32,250 nt of DNA from positions 1 to 32,250 of the forward strand of contig LWCA01000324.1 in assembly GCA_001642005.1 (NCBI GenBank). The letters are read 5' to 3'. A model generated the notes under the pieces. It saw only the letters and a list, made by a program, of their open reading frames with translations, did not search any database and had not been told where the DNA came from. Both the position numbers and the translations under genes were made by a program. Below are positions 1 to 13,800 of this stretch, one piece after another. This DNA comes from Intoshia linei. Its lineage: Eukaryota > Orthonectida > Rhopaluridae. Every line of letters starts with the position of its first letter. Position 1 is the stretch's first letter.

Positions 1-557
1 TTCTTATCAACGTACATAAGTAGAAGTATTACAAATACCCAGTAAAATATGATTAGGGCAAATGGAAAAAAAGTATTAATAAAGTTTATAAGAGGAATAA
101 ATGCTCAAGAATACCAGAGAATCCTTATAAAAGCAAACGAATAAAAATTTTGGATGGACTGAAGAAACATCAAGATTGTGAACCGTGTTAAACACCAAAG
201 ACAACCCGTCTATTTATAAAGGTAATTGTATAAAAAAATTAAAAGATTGACCGGTACAAAGTTCAGATTTAAACATTATTGAAGACGTGAAAAATTTGAA
301 AGATACGGTTTATAAGCTACATCCAATCAACTTAGAAGAACTATGGAGATATATACACGACGAATGGGACTGCGTACCTCTAAAAACTATTTAAGGGTTT
401 TATGCCTCATTGCCCAGAAGAATTGTATCAGTGATTAAAAATAAAGGATGGAATACTAATTATTAGTAATTTTATACATATTTATTTAATATTTTCATTT
501 AATTAACATAATTAATTGTATTATTTTATAGGTGCCTAAGACTTATGTCGGGCACTG
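1..557 (+). mobile_element. Decayed Tc1/mariner-family transposon, 3' part with right terminal inverted repeat
   Basis: Broken reading frames on the plus strand match the C-terminal half of a Tc1-type DDE transposase. Around 100-130 a frame reads NAQEYQRIL. Around 170-200 another reads HQDCEP then TPK, resembling the family motif QQDNDPKHTSK with its catalytic Asp. From about 247 the frame reads PVQSSDLNIIEDV, resembling the family's DWPAQSPDLNPIE, in which the DPN-to-IE region carries the last acidic residue. It continues through NLEELW and LPRRIVSVIKNKG to a stop near 465. In-frame stops (a Trp codon turned to TGA near 247, a TAA near 391) and frame changes show it is inactive. The element ends at 557 with a terminal inverted repeat and the TA expected from target duplication. 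Its 5' end lies outside the window. Family assignment is from recalled motifs, not a search. Confidence 0.87.
531..557 (-). repeat. Right terminal inverted repeat of the Tc1-like element
   Basis: Read on the minus strand the segment starts CAGTGCCCGACATAAG and runs 27 bases to AGGCACC. It is flanked outside by TA at 558-559. Tc1/mariner elements commonly begin CAGT next to a TA target duplication. It lies about 65 bp beyond the transposase stop, the expected spacing for a compact element. The matching left repeat would be upstream of the window. Confidence 0.8.
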
Positions 558-676
558 TACATTGTATTGTACTTTTGTATATTTTTCTGTACTATTGTAC
601 GTTGTACAATGTACTATTATTTATTCGTATACTACATTATTACTGTATTTTGTTAGTAATTTTTTTATATTTTTAG

Positions 677-1266
677 GGTAATTCCGCATTGCATTATACA
701 ATTCATTCCAATTCTCTTGAACTCAGTGAAATATTACTAAGCCAACCTTATATAGACGTTTCTTGTGTTAACAATGAAGGATTTACACCTTTAATGATAT
801 CATGTTCAAATATATTCATTTTCTCAAAATTGGAAACATGGTTTGAAAAACTTTGTTCTCCAATTTCAATTAATTATAAACACGAGGTACGTTAAAATGA
901 CGATTAAAATTTTAATTGTAATTTTTAGAATGGTAAAACAGCGTTGCATTATGCCATAAAATCAGGCAATGCAGATATTGTAAAAATATTATTAAAATGC
1001 AACGCCAATATTCACATTCCAGACAATAAAAACGAAAAAGCCTTACATAAAGCCATTAAATATTGTGATATCCCATGCTTAAAACTATTATTATCACATA
1101 AATCTATGCGATTGCATCATATTGTAAAACATTTAATGATAATTTTTAATTTTATAAAATTTAGCAGGAAATTGTAAACTCCAGCAATATAGTCAATTAC
1201 AGAATAAAAGAAATCCCCAAATTGATAAATATGACAATTAAAAGACTGCAAAGTCAATGTAAATAA
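677..1266 (+). CDS. Ankyrin-repeat protein, last three exons (5' end outside window)
   Basis: Three exons join in frame: 677-886, 929-1123 and 1165-1266, separated by 42- and 41-bp GT-AG introns, all phase 0. The first visible exon follows a T-rich acceptor at 676. It reads GNSALHYTIHSNSLELSEIL and then NNEGFTPLMISCS; the second reads NGKTALHYAIKSGNADIVKI and then NEKALHKAIKYCDIPCLKLL. These are ankyrin signatures (G-x-T-A-L-H-x-A with an I/V-x-x-L-L helix), giving about four repeats. The last exon adds a 33-residue tail containing IPKLINMTIKRL and ends at TAA 1264-1266. That tail loosely recalls a SOCS box, as in ASB proteins, but the resemblance is weak. Ankyrin repeats mediate protein binding; the partner cannot be inferred. 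The upstream intron holds the Tc1 relic, so earlier exons lie left of the window. Confidence 0.82.
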
Positions 1267-1655
1267 TGTATTTCCTCATTTGTAATTAATTAGTAAAATT
1301 ATTATACAGACTAGTATGGAAAAGGAAATTGTGTTACTTGAACTGACAATATTATTACATTTGTCACCTTTACAGCACAGTTCACATATCTAAATTAAAT
1401 TATTTGATTATTTTTATAAAAAAACAGGGTTGGAAACCAATGTACGTAAGTAAATTTCTTGGTGCAAAACTCATATCTGTGTACTCAAAAACTTTGCAAA
1501 AGGTGGAAATTTGTTCGGTTTTGGAGCAGATTATAATTAAGTACATGTATAAAATAAAATAATATACTTGAAGTATTTTCAATTTTTTAGTGTATTTTAA
1601 GACACCAAATCAAAAAGGTTGCCTACCCTGATATAAAGTATTCATACTTCTTTTC
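1267..1655. other. Short AT-rich spacer between converging genes
   Basis: This is the tail-to-tail gap between the ankyrin gene (+) and the cysteine-rich gene (-). I see no coding motif. No canonical AATAAA is evident for either gene here, so polyadenylation sites are not placed. Confidence 0.5.
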
Positions 1656-1868
1656 CTAAATTTTCATGGCAATACCATTTTTCAAAGTTGGCAAAATGAC
1701 AAAAATATTGACGACAGCTTCGTTGAATAATAACATTGTCTTTGGAACGAAATGTCTATATTTTACAGTGATGAATACATTCAAGTAAAACTTAAAATAA
1801 GGAAAATAAAACCATGCAATCCCCAATACAGCCATTGAGACCATAGGTAGCAGCGTTGTAGTAACAGT
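1656..1868 (-). CDS. Unresolved terminal exon(s) of the cysteine-rich gene
   Basis: In frame with exon 42, the exon starting at 1868 reads DCYYNAATYG, then CIGDC, and stops at TAA 1794-1792. A different frame is open from 1931 to 1656 and contains the hydrophobic run LLPMVSMAVLGIAWFYFPYF, which looks like a membrane anchor. A third reading of the same DNA, past stops at 1792 and 1756, shows SCRQYFCHF and EKWYCHE in the exon-42 frame. The stretch is richer in G+C than the flanking intron DNA, which suggests coding. No GT-AG pair of at least 30 bp with good consensus moves cleanly from the cysteine frame into the hydrophobic one. Further small introns or an assembly indel could explain it. The true C-terminus is undecided. 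Confidence 0.45.
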   Translation of the reverse strand, partial: TVTTTLLPMVSMAVLGIAWFYFPYFKFYLNVFITVKYRHFVPKTMLLFNEAVVNIFVILPTLKNGIAMKI

Positions 1869-4800
1869 CTGATTTTTCAGTTTCATCACAAGAAAAACAA
1901 CGTTTGGGACCACACTGTTCACTGTTTTCACTTAGATGGAATGATTTTGCACACTCTGTACACATTTCTTTTTGATATTTACATAATTTACACCCTACGC
2001 CACATTCTAGAGTGTAACTTAAATAATTTTATGTTTTTGCAAACCTATACACTTGGTCTTATCTTTATTTGGAGTAAACTCTGCAATACACTCGTCGCAT
2101 CTAACGCGATCTATCCAATCTCTAGAACACAGATTACAATTATCAATTTCCGTTGAACATTCTAAATAAATATTTAATAAACTATAGAGATTTTAGGGTT
2201 ATGATATATTACTGGAGCATTGCTTTGGTTTCGTTTTTGTCATAAATGCTGAAGGTTCACATATGTTGCACAATTTCACACTTTTACAGGATTGGCAATA
2301 CTGATCGCAGACTAAGACATCAGATTACATTATTTGTATTGATAAAATGAAAAAAATTCGAGTTTTACCTGTACATTTATTTGTTGAAGAGTTATAAATC
2401 ATGTTATTTCTTAAACATTTACTACAATTATTATGTGCAGTACACTCTTTGCAGTTGTTTGGACATTCTATAAAATTTGAATAAAAATTAGCAAAACATT
2501 CCAAATTGATCTGAATTACCAGTACCATGTCCCCGTATAAAGGAACCAACCACCCGTACCCGAATGCAGAATATGAAAATAATGTATATCAATGTAATTT
2601 TAATATTTTGGCTTTAATAGTGAGTGATTTTAATTTTTTTAGAATTGTGAAGGTTTTGAAATGAATATATCGATAGAAAAAAGTTAAGATAGTAAATAGT
2701 ACATGATAAAATAGGGTTAATTAAAAAAAAATATATTTTATGTATTTTATGGCCTATTGATATTTATTATTAAAGTTTATGTACAGTTAACACGACAGTG
2801 CCATTAATGTACAATTTACATGTAGTTTAATTTATACCGTGACATTTTCCATCAAGTAAATATCGGTTCTCGTCACAAATGAGACAATGAAATAAATCTT
2901 TGCATTTAATACATTTATAGGCACATACTAGATTATTTTTGAAGTTTATATATTGGAAATAAACCTCCACATTCATTGACTATATTGTCATACCACATGT
3001 CTTTTGATACACAATCTGTGCAAGTGACATTTGAAGCACAAGTTCCGCAAAAATTCGGGCAAGCTAGAATATATTATACATTATTGTATTTAATATATCG
3101 ATACGGCCTAAAGTGCGCTCTTCATAAATTTGTAATATGAATAATCATCGATCAGAAAAAAGGGAAGAACTTTTAAAAAGTGGAATGGTAATTTTAGAAA
3201 ACCGTGCCATCTTCCGGGTTTAGAGCTTGGGCAATAAATTTTCAATTATTTTTTAATTTTCACTGGTCAAGGAGATTTTCATTTCGAGGGCAGGAAAGGT
3301 CTAGTAATTTTTCTCAGCTATTTTTAGGTATTTCGGGATATGCTCTCAACTATAATTTCAAAAATAATTTTGGAATTATTTATATGGTGTATTTTTATCC
3401 AATTTAAAAAAAATATGGTAATTTATTTTACCAAACTTTTAAAAACAAATTTAGGAAATTTTCTTTTATACTTTTAAAAGCATATCACAGGACGATCGAA
3501 AAAATTTAATTTAGAAATTTGGAACAATTTAAGCAAAAAAGTTTAAAAAAAATCTAGGGATATTAACGAAATAAGTAACGTTGTAGATTAATTTAATTAA
3601 AAAAATTTAAGAAGGGATTCTAGGATAATTTTTTAAAATGGTCAAAATTTAGGGTCAATTTTTATAAAACTTAAAATGGTTTTGATGGTAATTTCTTTCA
3701 TTATATTATGAAGGGATATACATGTATTAGCATAATTTTTTAATATAATTTTAAAAGTTGTTTCGGTTATTGTTAATAATATTAACATGTAAATAACTAT
3801 TAACTAGATAATTTTTTTAATATTTGGAATATTATATATCATAATATAGGTGGTCAACTGGTGGACTTTGGAGCAGTTGTGTGCAACTTTTAAAAATTTT
3901 CTAATTAAAATAAAAAAGATCAAAAATAGATTTAAAATATTAAACCATCATCATTCATCATTACTATTATATTTATGGGTTTCAATTATAGAATTCCTAT
4001 AATTTTCATCATGTTTTCATGTAGTATTATTTATTATCTACTTGTACAAATTTTAAACGTTTTTATAGTAAAAATTAAAATATCACCAGTATGAGTGTCG
4101 CTGATTTTTTCTATACTACATGTATATGTAAATATATAATACATATGTGTATCTGCAGAGTTATTAAAAAAATTTAGGATGATTGCATAGTATTAAAGTT
4201 TTTGGGGCTCTCCAAAATATTGAAGTGTGACATTATTGAAATTTATGAGAGGTGAATCACCGTGGATTCATCATATGCGGGGTTCTAGTCGAAAACAGTT
4301 CACCATCTTTTGACTAATACAGTGATGGCAACCAAATCAAATGTGATGTGTTAATTTTGAGATTATATTCTATATATATATATATCTCATATATATATCG
4401 ATTATACTCTAATATTAAATTATCTTATGGTGTATGTTTTAATCAAAAAAATTGTTACTCAGCTCTCCAATTGAAACAAAAGCTAGATTTTTTATCTATA
4501 TGAGTGAAAATGATTAACATTTTACAGCAAGTTTTTCAATAATACGTAACTGAATCTTGTATTCTCATCAAATCTAATTCTTTTATGATTTTTTTAACAT
4601 GTATAACTTTTGGAGTATTAAAAAATACCTCAAGTGTATATTTTTAACACGAAAACATATTTTGCCATCACTGGACAAATTTGATAATATGATAATTATA
4701 CGTTTGCATTTTCCACTTTCCAAAAAATAGGAGGATTTGCAACTATTACAAGTGTAAAGGTCATAACATGATTCGCATTCTGGAGGACAAGCTAAATAAT

Positions 4801-7800
4801 ATCTATATGATTTAATATTTTTAGCAGAATACGTGCACATGTTTTTAGTGTATATTTATCATTGCAATATAGGCAAGTAACGGTTGTCGGGTTTATATTG
4901 TTAATTTGACAAATATTGCAATTTCCGATGGTATCTTAAATTAATTAAAAAATATATAAAATAATTGGTTGGCTACTGTGGCAACGTAATATATATTGTC
5001 TATAAATAGCTGACATGAAAGGGTTAATAAATAGTGTATGCGATAACCAATTATATAATGCTCTATGTCATTGAGATCAGCATTAAATTATCTACAAAAT
5101 GATATCATTTATGAGTGTTGAATGGTGTTATAAGTATACATTTTTTCATTTAAAGAAATAAAAAACTAGGATGAATTATATATACATATTATTAATCCAT
5201 ACATTATTATAATAATCTCTAAAAATGATTTTAAATGTACTTGAACATTGATTATGTTGATTTAAACAATACGATTCAAAACATTTGGAACATTGCGTGA
5301 TAGATTCACATTCTTCGCATCCAATCGAACATTCTAATATGTGTAATGTATATTATTGGAATTTGAAGTAAAATTTTTATTTTAAAATAAATTATGAAAT
5401 TATATCTATATAAATTTTCAAATTACCATCACAAGTAAATGGTGCTTTTAGCTCATTTTTAAAATGACCCCTTTGACATTGTATACATCGATTCTTTGTA
5501 TCACATTCTAAGCAATTTTCTATACAAGCTAAAAAATACATGTTTACACGACAATCATTATAGATTTTACATAGGCATCTTCCTGAAGCAATATCCTCAA
5601 ACCTTTGGTCCTCACATTTATTACACGTATTTCCATTATCGCACAAGAGACAATTCATTGGGCATTCTATGAATCAAATTTATAATGAAATAAATAATTT
5701 TGAAGTCACAGATAAATAGTTGTGTGAAATAATGAATAAAGAAAAAAAATTAAAATTAATTATTATTATTTTTTTCATTAGTATGCAATTAAGATCATTA
5801 CGATACCAATATTATGTGTATTAATTGACTAATTAAAATTTGATAGGCCATAAAGTAACAAAAATGCTATGATGTCATTTTTTCCCTAAATCACAATAAT
5901 TTAGGGGTTTTTTCAGTTAATAAAATTATTAATTTTTTGACCCTAGCTGTCTAGTGGACTAAATTATATAATAAAAAAATTTATTAACTTTTGTTATTTT
6001 AATTGGATAATTTTTTGTTATTTATTACAGAGTTGCCAGACAATAGGAATTTATCCAAAGCCTAGATGATCGCTACATTATAATTTCAAAAATCCCACTT
6101 TTATCTCACCATTAATAAAATTTAATAAAAAATACCATTTCAAACCCTTAGCAAAAAATAAACTTTTACCAAATCTTCTGAAAAAAACCCCCTCAAGTAA
6201 ACTACAAAATAAAAAATCCAATTTTACCAACGCTTAAGGGAAAAATCCCAATTTTCCCATATTTTTTTGTAAAACACGATTTTACCAAATCCTATGAGAA
6301 AAAACATTTAATTTTTGTTGTTTTTGTTGTTTCCTTTGGAGTGCAAAAATAGTTTTTAAAAAACTCAGGGAAAAACAGAATTGTACCTATGGAAAAAGGG
6401 GAAAATCCACTTTTTTCAATATTTTTTTCAAAAATCCGATTTTACTAAATCTGATGAACAACAGCTTTTTAATCCAAATTCCAAAATAAAACATCAAATT
6501 TTACCAAACGTTTATGGAAAATTCCCATTTTTGCAACATTTTTTTGTAAAACACGATTTTACCAAATCATATGAGAAAAAACATTTAATTTTTGAACCTC
6601 AGGTTAGAATGTGACACTTTACAATAAGTCACTCGATTTTTAATTAATATGGATTGGGGAAGCAAAAAAAATTCAATACTTTTTTCACGACGGACCGGTA
6701 ATAAATTAAAACATTTATCGATGACCACATAACCGATATTAATAGGCAACATTATAAAAAATTCGATAAAAAACGTAAAAAATTGACTTTTAATTAGTAA
6801 ATTAATTTTTTCAAAATTATTTCGCAGACCGATAAAATTTTTCTCCGATCAGTATTGATCCGCGCACCGGCATTTGGGAAACGCTGCATTAAGTAACAAA
6901 ATTTTTTGCATTAAAGGTTAAATATAATTTACCAAGACATTCTTTCCTTGAATTTAAGGTATTAAAATAATACCCATCATCACAAAGTAGACAATTTGTA
7001 TCAGTATCACATCTTTTACATTTTTTCATGCAATCTAAAAATATCTCATATTAAGAATTATGCCTTATATGGTACAGAGTCGTTGATAAGAAGTAAAACC
7101 ATTTTCTAAAAGGGTGTTATTCATATTATCCTTTTGTATACCTTGGTCCTGTTAAAACAATATGCTTCCAAAAATAATGGTGACATAATTGCGTCAACAT
7201 CATTGTACAGATATTTAAAAGCACAGAAATTAATTATCAAATTTATAGGAAAAAGAATAATTACATCGTTAATTGTCGAATAATAATTTAAATAAAATCA
7301 AAAATAGAAAAAATACATAAAATTGTAAATGCTGTCGACTTTTTACACATTTATATCACATAAATTATTGATTGTTTCTTCTCAAAAATTTAAAAACTCA
7401 AAAAAATTAGTAGAATTTCAATTAAATTTCAACGAGTTCTGCATAATAAACAATGTATAATATACATTGTATAATATATATATATATATGTATATGCATT
7501 ATCAATTAAAAAACCTATGCATTGCCCTGCAGTGTCAGTAAATTTTTGTAAATATTTTCCATCCACACAAAGAGTACAAACTGATATGTCAGAACATTCC
7601 AAGCAATCTGGAATACATTCTAAATAAATTAATGAAAATTTTCTAGTAAAATTAAATTATAGGCCTTTTAATGATTTATAACAGTTGATCCCACTTTCAA
7701 TTTTTTTAAATGAGCCTTTAAAATAAATACAAAACTTATTTTTGGTACATAATGTATTGAGGAAGTTTATGATAATATACCCTAACACGGTATGTATGGT

Positions 7801-10800
7801 TAAATCGTGCCCACCCGAACAAGTGACTGTTGAGTTTATCAGAATTCTGGAGGGGATTTATTAATTAAATTTGCAAATTTCAGTAATAATCATAACAAAC
7901 CTGCACAAAAATTTTTTTGGTCATCCCAATAGACGCTTGCAGTTGTTATCATTGGCCCACATGTGTCGCACATACGCCAAGTGTATAATGTATCCAAAGT
8001 CCAATTTTCACATTCTATTCAAAATTATTAGTGTTTCATGGTTAATTTAAAGAAATTTGTAGAATAATTAACGACTAAATATAGACCGAACCTGTCGTAC
8101 TAGAAACCCCTCTTAAGGAGGGTTTAGCGAGCTTAGACTCGTAATATTTTAGTAAATGGGGTATGATTTTTCCAAAATGTGCATTAAAAAAATATTTTTG
8201 AATATCCTAACTATATTAAAAATGCATTTTTATGTTAAATTTAAACTGTCAAGTCCACACCCGTGAGCAAGTATGGTATATTACCATTACGCATCAATTT
8301 CTTAAATTTTAAGGCTTCGAGTATGGTAGATTGGACACGAATTAAATATGAATATTACGATGGCATAAGTTTTCATCTGTATCGAAATATTTTATTGTCA
8401 AATCAATTGAACATTGTGTGCAATCATCAAAATTTTCTGAATAGCATACTAAATATTATATTATATTAATAATTTAATATTGTGTGTAATTATTTTCATG
8501 AAAAAATGTACAAATGTATTACAGACACAAGCATCTTGATTATGTGACCAGACATGGTATTCTAAACATTGGTCGCAAGAAGTTAAATTTACACATTTTG
8601 TACAATTGTCGGCACAAGCTAAAATTTATGTTTTTAAATTAAAATCAACCTTTACTTACATTGTATTATCTACAATGTCAGTGTGTTATCGTTAATTTAA
8701 AAAATTAACAGTCCTAGAATTTACAAAAACCCAATTTCTAATATAGTTTTTCGGTGGTCATGTTTTTATCTATTTGTTTTTTGTTTTTGAGTCATTCAAG
8801 ATAGCAAACCCAATTTGGCCATTTTTTTAAAATAAAATCAACCAAAAATTTAAAAAAATATAAATTATGGGACGTTTTAAAATTATTAACGTTGTCTCAG
8901 CCTTAGAAACATACATCTTCATAAGCAAAGCAAAACCCCAAATTACCCTTGGTTTTAAAAATGAAAAAAGTGCTACAATTTTATAAATATAAATAAAAAA
9001 ATGCATTAAAAAATTAAAATAGTCCTAGAATTTTTAGAAAAAATACAGATGGGACAGTATATCCAGTTAACATATACAAAAATTTTTAATTTCACAAAGT
9101 CACGCCTTCACGGTCAAAAAAACCTTTAGTTTTTTTATTTATATGGTAACTATTTTATTAAAACAAAAAATATTAAATATCTAAGTCCTAGACAAAAAAA
9201 ATATTATTCTGATATAGCTTATTCCACTTAATCTAGATACAAAATTTCAACCTCAGAAATCTACGATATAGTTTATAGTAGAATTTGTAAAATATTATTT
9301 AATTTATTTTTTTAATAGAATTAAAAAAGTCGGCCCTTGGCAGAGCTAGCTGCTGTTTGTACAAAGTACATAACAGTAAAGCTAGCTCTAAATAAATCAA
9401 TATTTTTTATATTGAAATTACCCTCACAAACGGAGACGTTCCAAAAAAAATTATCGCAAGCGTTACAGTTTGTTTCGTCAGCTGTTTCATTACATATAGC
9501 AGCTACAGGTGTAGAAAAATAAATAAAATAAAAACTTTTACCTATACACGTCCACGTTTTTCGCTCAAAAATATAATTATCTTTACATTCCGCACCGTCA
9601 GCATTGCAATTTATACTGTTTGCAGTACACACTACATTACTATTAATAATGTATTTTATTTTATTATTTTTTATTATAGATATTCTCAATTTGAATCCAC
9701 CATTAGCAGTATTTATATGTTTTTTTGAATAAAATTTCAATGGTTTGGGTACTTTCTGTTAAACTTTAAAACTTGATTTTAAAAGGTGTAATATATTGAT
9801 TAAATGACAGGCTATGTTTTTAAAAAATAAACGACCTATAACCCTTGAAAAAATTGACTATAAATTAAATTTTTTAATTATTAAAACAATGACGAGATCG
9901 TTAGAAGGTTTTGTTATCAATTGAAAATATATATTCTTATACAATATTTTTACCATAGCAAGTATTAGAAATTGGTTTAAAAAACATATCACATCCCAGG
10001 CATTTATCTTCAGTATTCAGTGGTTGAATTGAGCAAACGAGAACTAAATATTTATAAGAAATTATTTATGTACATTGTACATTATGTAAATTTATATTTA
10101 TTTTTAATTTCATTATATTTTTATTGATTTACCAGTACAATAATCTACTTCCCAAACCAAACCCAAGCATGAATTGCATTCATCAGGAACTTCAATTAAA
10201 CCAGGATTTTGACAATTCGAATCTAAGGGGATATTAACTTTTAAAATACGATTAGTACTCTTAGACAATTCTGCACCAGGGTTGTAATGGATACCCGTTT
10301 TCAATGTAGCACAATATTCTGTGGCACTTTTACGAACCATTGTATTTCCAATATCATTCAAATAACTAACATTGCATTCCATTTCTAATAATATTTTATA
10401 ATGATATTTTTAATTCCAAAACATCTACCGACCTAGTTACTCTTATAATAATTTCGACACGGGCAATGGCCCGCTAAATTAAAATTAACGTTCAAGTTTT
10501 TTAAATGTCAGAGAAAATAAATGGTAAACATTTTTAATACCACATGGTGTTCCGCAAACAGTGGACATTTAGTGGATTGAATTTACCTATGCAAACATTG
10601 GCTGGTCGAAACAAACGAGTCATGCAATTGCAATGATTTGCATTAGAATAAACATTACAGTGATACGTTTCGCTAAAATAGCATTCATCGCCGTTCCAAT
10701 AATGGCTACCCAAAATTCTACTGACTATTTCGTTCACACTACAAAATCCCATAATATCTTGGTAGTTTAATTCGAAAAACGCTAAAAATATTTTTTTTAA

Positions 10801-13800
10801 ATTGAATAATAATAATAATAATTATTACATGTTCCAGGATTTAAAACCAACCCATAGCATCCATCTATATAATAATTTCCTCCAAATGTGCAAGGCAGTG
10901 CTATTTTAGTAAAATAAAAAAGCATTAAAATAGTATAAAAATGACTATGCCGTATAATGGTTTCCTGTACCAATCGGACCCAAGCTAAAATTGAGCCAAT
11001 TTTATCATTAGGTTTTTTTTGTATATTATTATTTATATTCCACCAAATTTTGATTCCGTCTGATGATATATTTTGAACCCAATTTTCTAATTTCAATTTT
11101 CAATCTCAATTCAATTTTCAATTTTTCAATCGGAACGTAGATTTAAAAAAATCAAAATGTTTTTAAATGGTAAGGTTAACAAGTAAATGATTTTTAATTT
11201 TTTTGGTAACAGTTCAACTTTTCCTCGGTTCTGATTGTTATAATGTGAATGAAGTAATAAATATTGTTGAAATTTTTATAATCCTATGTTTTTATAATAT
11301 TCTGGATAATAGACTCATAAATTACTATAAGAGTTTCAGATCACAATGTCAACACCCCGATTAGGCTATTTCACATTTTGAACAATGCTGTTATTTGTAA
11401 CAACTTTAGGTTACATGTTGTCTAGTCTGTGTCAAGAACACCTATTACCGGAGGAAAATGACATTAAATAATTACTAAATTTTATCAAAATATAATTACC
11501 TGCTATAACTGGTCCAGGTAGGATATATTCTTTTCCATAACAAAATTTGCATCTGTATTCCTGAATACATTATTATTAACTTTAAAAAGAATAATTAATA
11601 TTATTAAACGTTACGTCATTTTCTATATCCGTTGCTCCATCGCAGTTCACTAAATTATGTCATATTAAAGATATAAATTGTACATAAGCTACCTGCAACA
11701 CATGATGTACCATCCCATCTATGACCTTCACACATATCACAAATATTTTCGATGGTTTGTCCGGTATGACAATTCGCGTCTATTTAGAAATTACTTGATA
11801 TTATTAATGGAAGACAATAAAAATAATAAAATACAATAACAAATAAATAAATGTATTACTGTAATCATATATAACCCGACATTGGTTAAAATTTACATCC
11901 CAGTAAAATCCCAACCTTCTGCATCCGTAACACAGATTGTAGTACCTTGTTCCTAGAATGATGTCAACATTGTAACAGTTTACAACTATTATTCATTATA
12001 AATCGAAAATATAAATTAGATACTTAAACATTTTCTTCTTGTAGTATCCCAATATCTATTATTACACGCATTACATTTGTATTCTTGGTCTATTCTTATT
12101 TGATCATCACAATCCAATGCTTTAATTCAAATTAAATTCACATTACATGTATTAATGTCACTATAGATATTTTCATTTGATATGCTCATTTTTTTTATTT
12201 TGAAAAAACCCTAAACCCGTAAAATGACTGCGAAGTGTGACCATGGCAATTGAAAACTTTTATATAAAAAATATATACGTTGGCATTTTAAATTGTATGG
12301 GTCCCAGTAATGTGCGCAATGGATTGAAGACTCTGGATTCCAATCAGCATTATTGCAATCTATAATTACAATTTAATTTATAATTCAAAATATTGTTGTA
12401 ATTACCAACTACTTCTTCGCAAATATCATCACCAGGAAGGTTCATATATCTATTCTCGCATCTTTCACATTTTTCCGAACTCAAACGTTCTACATTGACG
12501 CCTGAATATATACATCCCTCTGTATCTTTTAGAACTATTAAAATAAAAACATTACATTTATATACATAATATGTATACAATATTATATTATTATATTATA
12601 TTATAATTGAACCTTACAGTTTGGTTAAAAAAAATCTTAAAAATCCCTCTTGAATGTTTACAAATGAAATAAAATGTTGTTGTAAATACAAAATGAGTTT
12701 GAGAAGCCCTATAGTGCAGAACACCCTAATATACATTATGTATTAACAATATACAATACGTTTATCAGGGCGGATCCAAGAGGCTAGTTAATGGGTGCGA
12801 GCCAAACGAGCAATATATTTAACTTCGCCGAAGCCGAAAAAAATTTTAGGGGCATCTCATTTAATTTCATTTAAAGGTTGTTATACAATAGTTTCCAAAT
12901 TTGTATTTTTTCGCAAAAGTAAAAAAATCATCAGCACAAAAAATTAGAGAAATTAATTTTGTTCATTAAATAATCCTAAATCAATTTGGTCCAGTCTTCT
13001 TGGATGAAGTATTGCAAATTCATTAACCAAACTTGCAATATCAAAATTATAGTCATAGTGGCAATTCATGAGGGCCAGTCCACATAACAAAAGGCTTCAA
13101 GTCACATGATCAATGGTTCATGTAATGACATTATGTAATGTTATGTACCATCTATATTGTTTTAATAAATTCAAACTTTTTTCAGTTATTTTACAAAACA
13201 TTAATTAAAAATTTAGGGGTGCAACTGCACCTTCTGCACCCCTTGAATCCGCCCCTGTAAATGTATATGTATATAAATGTAATGTCACTATATGGTCAAC
13301 TAAAACCCAAAATAATATTTGGTCCCCCAAGCAAATGAAGTCTGACACCTTTGATAAATACAATAAATTAAATTTACCCGTACATACATTCATGTTTTGA
13401 TCAAAATAATATCCAAAACAATGATGACATTCATCTGGATCTGTAACAGTTATTAAAATATAAGCAAGTGTGTATGTTTCACAGTTTATATCTAAAAATA
13501 ATATTTAGACGTTGATAACAATGTCATTTAATTTGGTCAATTTTCAACACAAATAAATAGAAAATAATTTATTACATTTGCAGGTAGTTCCTTGAGACCA
13601 ATAGCTTGACAAGGTATAATTGGAATGTATTCCACCACATCGCTTACATTCAATATTGGACGAAATTGTATTAACAGATTTACAATCTAATATAGTCAAT
13701 ATTACTGAAAATTGTATATTATATTATTTTAATTATAATGTAGAAAGTTCTACAACCCAAATTACCGTTTTTTAAAATAAAATCTTAAAATTTTATAAAA

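Noticed and set aside
3204-3407. 67-codon plus-strand frame in intron 36/37
   Set aside because: No domain, no splice context, and opposite strand to the host gene.
6381-6614. 77-codon plus-strand frame
   Set aside because: It consists of the degenerate TTTTACCAAAT repeats, which yield repetitive open frames without a domain.
9321-9740. Single 139-codon minus-strand gene
   Set aside because: It is two cysteine-rich exons (9542-9631 and 9422-9502) with the 39-bp intron happening to be open; the intron segment lacks cysteines and has good splice sites.
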